Positions 62,191-64,000 of a DNA stretch of 64,000 nucleotides are shown piece by piece (position 1 is the stretch's first letter; the number at the start of each line of letters is the position of its first letter). A program made the position numbers and the translations under genes. Below the pieces are notes generated by a model that was given only the letters and a program-made list of their open reading frames with translations, was not told where the DNA came from and did no database searches. Origin of the DNA: Microcosmobacter sp040493455 (GTDB lineage: Bacteria > Bacteroidota > Bacteroidia > Flavobacteriales > Flavobacteriaceae); contig NZ_JANFDA010000008.1 in the NCBI RefSeq assembly GCF_040493455.1, forward strand, positions 94,203-158,202, given 5' to 3'.

Positions 62191-64000
62191 ATGAGAAATA
62201 AAGTTACTATATCTTTTTTCAACTGTGTTTTATTAGCCTTCATGTCTCTTGTATTTATTAATACTACTGAAGCACAAATACAAAATGAATCGGATGATTG
62301 GCCGAAACATCGAAAGCACTCCAAGGAGTTCATAGATGATTACAAGGCCGAGTTACAGAGGCGAGCGCTTTTGTATAGAAGAAACAGTGAGTTTTCTGCG
62401 AGAATGCCAGTTACTAATCCTGTAGGAACTTGTAATGTGATTACTTGTGGTTCTTTCAACTTAGAAGATACCGATCCAAATGATAATGGTTCAGATGACT
62501 TACAAACTGCTGTAGATGGTAGCTCCTACTCTGATGATGTAGTTTATGATTGCTGGAACGATACTGGTACAGTAGACTGGTCTGAAGGACAATATATTTC
62601 TTATTCTAACGAAGATGCAAATGTTGATACTCCAGCTATAATCTCCCCTTCTCCAGATGGTGGAGGATTTGCTATTTTCTCATTTAGAAACGAAGCAATA
62701 GAACAAGATCTTACTGTATTACCAAACTCTAACTATACGGTTTGTTTCGAAATTGCAGTAATTCCTAGATATAGTAATAGTGATGGAGAGTTTTCTGAAT
62801 TTGAACCTAATCTTCAATTTGGTATTGGTTCAGGTGGTATTCAGCTAACTGATCCATTAATGTATACACACAATGATTTAAATATACACCCTGCTTCAGA
62901 CTTCCCAACAGAATTATCAACCGATACATCTGGACCTTTTCAAAACCCAGGTGGATGGACAGAAATTGATCCTTTCTGGGAAACTGTATGTATAACATTC
63001 CAATCAGATAATACTGGAAGTGTAAACGTATTTTACAGAACTGGTAATCCAGGTAGATCAGTTGTTTTAGTGGATGGATTAAGACTTGCCTTAGAAGGGT
63101 ATAGTAATCCACCAGATTTAAGTATTAATGGTAACATTACAATGAATGGAACAGCTACGTTCTGTGGTCCATTTAATGTAGATTTAGATTCTTATGTAGT
63201 TTCTTCTGGACCTGGTGGTTCTGTACTGACTTGGAGTACTAACCCTGACCCTCTAGCTACTGCTGACCATATCACGGATACAATGGTGAGCACTCCAGGT
63301 GTATACTATGTATTCTATTATAATCCTGTAGATAATTGTGCCTCACCAACTGCGGCATTAACCTTGGTAATTACAGATTTACAACTCTCCGTAGACACAC
63401 TTGTTAATGCAGATTGTCCTGGAGACACAAATGGTTCTGTAACTGTAACACCTTCTGGTGGTACTGCACCTTACGAATATTCTATTGATGGAGGTAATAA
63501 TTATCAAAGTTCAGCAACATTCAATAATTTAGCTGAAGGTGATTATACCATTACCGTTAGAGATGCTAACAATTGTACAGCTACTGTAGATTTTACTATT
63601 GCTGCAGATGATAATGAATCGCCTACAGCATCAAATCCATCTCCTATTAATGTAGAATGTATAGATGATGTACCTTCTCCAGATATTACTGTGGTAACAG
63701 ATGAAGCTGATGATCAAACTGCTAACCCAACTGTTGCACATGTTTCTGATGTGTCAGATGGAAATACGTGCCCAGAAGTAATAACAAGAACATATAGTGT
63801 TACTGATGATTGTGGAAATTCAATTACTGTTGAACAAACTATAACTGTTAATGATCTTACTGACCCAACATTTACGGTTCCAGCTGATCTTACTATAGAA
63901 TGTGATCAGGATGAGACTGATTTAGGTCTTACTGGTGATGTAACGGACGAGGCGGACAACTGTGATACGACTTTGGATGCGACTTACTCTGACAGCGTTG
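62191..64000 (+). CDS. Giant SprB-repeat adhesin, N-terminal part (runs off window)
   Basis: The frame opens at ATG 62191 and is uninterrupted to the window end (603 codons). A signal peptide ends near residue 28 (INTTEAQ). A 250-residue beta-sandwich head follows with NVITCGSFNLEDTDPNDNGS and WETVCITFQSDNTGSVNVFY. From about residue 330 come Ig-like modules, then a SprB repeat near residue 402-470 (VNADCPGDTNGSVTVTPSGG, YEYSIDGG, GDYTITVRDANNCTATV) and HYR-like repeats after it. In flavobacteria such proteins are surface adhesins exported by the type IX system and moved for gliding. The end and sorting domain lie outside. Confidence 0.92.
   Translation, partial: MRNKVTISFFNCVLLAFMSLVFINTTEAQIQNESDDWPKHRKHSKEFIDDYKAELQRRALLYRRNSEFSARMPVTNPVGTCNVITCGSFNLEDTDPNDNGSDDLQTAVDGSSYSDDVVYDCWNDTGTVDWSEGQYISYSNEDANVDTPAIISPSPDGGGFAIFSFRNEAIEQDLTVLPNSNYTVCFEIAVIPRYSNSDGEFSEFEPNLQFGIGSGGIQLTDPLMYTHNDLNIHPASDFPTELSTDTSGPFQNPGGWTEIDPFWETVCITFQSDNTGSVNVFYRTGNPGRSVVLVDGLRLALEGYSNPPDLSINGNITMNGTATFCGPFNVDLDSYVVSSGPGGSVLTWSTNPDPLATADHITDTMVSTPGVYYVFYYNPVDNCASPTAALTLVITDLQLSVDTLVNADCPGDTNGSVTVTPSGGTAPYEYSIDGGNNYQSSATFNNLAEGDYTITVRDANNCTATVDFTIAADDNESPTASNPSPINVECIDDVPSPDITVVTDEADDQTANPTVAHVSDVSDGNTCPEVITRTYSVTDDCGNSITVEQTITVNDLTDPTFTVPADLTIECDQDETDLGLTGDVTDEADNCDTTLDATYSDSV

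Noticed and set aside
62807..63112. 101-codon minus-strand frame inside the adhesin
   Set aside because: Shadow of the repeat-rich adhesin frame on the plus strand.

Overview
The window looks like the chromosome of a flavobacterium (Bacteroidota, Flavobacteriaceae; genus not resolvable by reading). The DNA is AT-rich. Several genes are preceded by the Bacteroidota -7 element TAnnTTTG, and many products are short lipoproteins. Typical group families are present (DUF5916, DUF4251, DUF6515, DUF3822, LytS/LytTR pairs, a SprB-repeat adhesin). No tRNA, rRNA, CRISPR array or insertion sequence was seen. The only RNA gene found is rnpB.

Layout. 1-2.0 kb: the 5' part of a type IIG-like restriction-modification gene, divergent from an HExxH metallopeptidase-like gene. 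2.2-13.4 kb: a secreted BNR-repeat propeller, a second propeller-like lipoprotein, a DUF5916 outer-membrane protein with a membrane LytTR regulator, an OmpA-like membrane protein, a VAO-type FAD oxidoreductase and small unknowns. 13.5-20.5 kb: an AraC regulator and a DUF1761 protein, then a minus-strand run of four small paralogues ending in an adenylate cyclase gene, with a fifth, lipoprotein paralogue nearby. 19.6-26.7 kb: a membrane winged-helix regulator facing a YceI gene across phased repeats, then a LytS/LytTR two-component pair among small secreted proteins. Three promoters there share one triple-box architecture. 26.8-33.4 kb: an RND efflux operon whose TolC component has a periplasmic-binding-protein-like domain at its N terminus.

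33.7-40.0 kb is mostly housekeeping (M23 peptidase, Pcm, Gfo/Idh/MocA dehydrogenase, 3-hydroxyacyl-CoA dehydrogenase, DUF1015, YggS). 40.1-44.8 kb holds a cholesterol-dependent-cytolysin-like lipoprotein and a partner lipoprotein, divergent from a TPR-LuxR regulator. 44.9-54.3 kb carries a DCC protein, an M15 peptidase, a Sua5-type enzyme, a retropepsin/glycogen-binding-domain pair, a RecD-like helicase, DUF3822-rsmD and small secreted proteins. 54.4-57.7 kb has rnpB divergent from dnaX, followed by a DUF4738-like lipoprotein and a MiaE-like gene. 58.4-61.8 kb is a polyphosphate operon (SixA-type phosphatase, ppk1, ppx/gppA). 62.2 kb to the end is the 5' part of a giant SprB-repeat adhesin.

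The strongest non-gene signal is the promoter set at 22.4, 25.1 and 26.7 kb. Each has three GTGAA-type boxes exactly 21 bp apart, and the nearest box lies exactly 37 bp from a TAnnTTTG element. I infer a LytTR regulon controlled by the two-component pair encoded between them. The cytolysin operon and the paralogue-plus-cyclase operon are the most interesting protein-level candidates.
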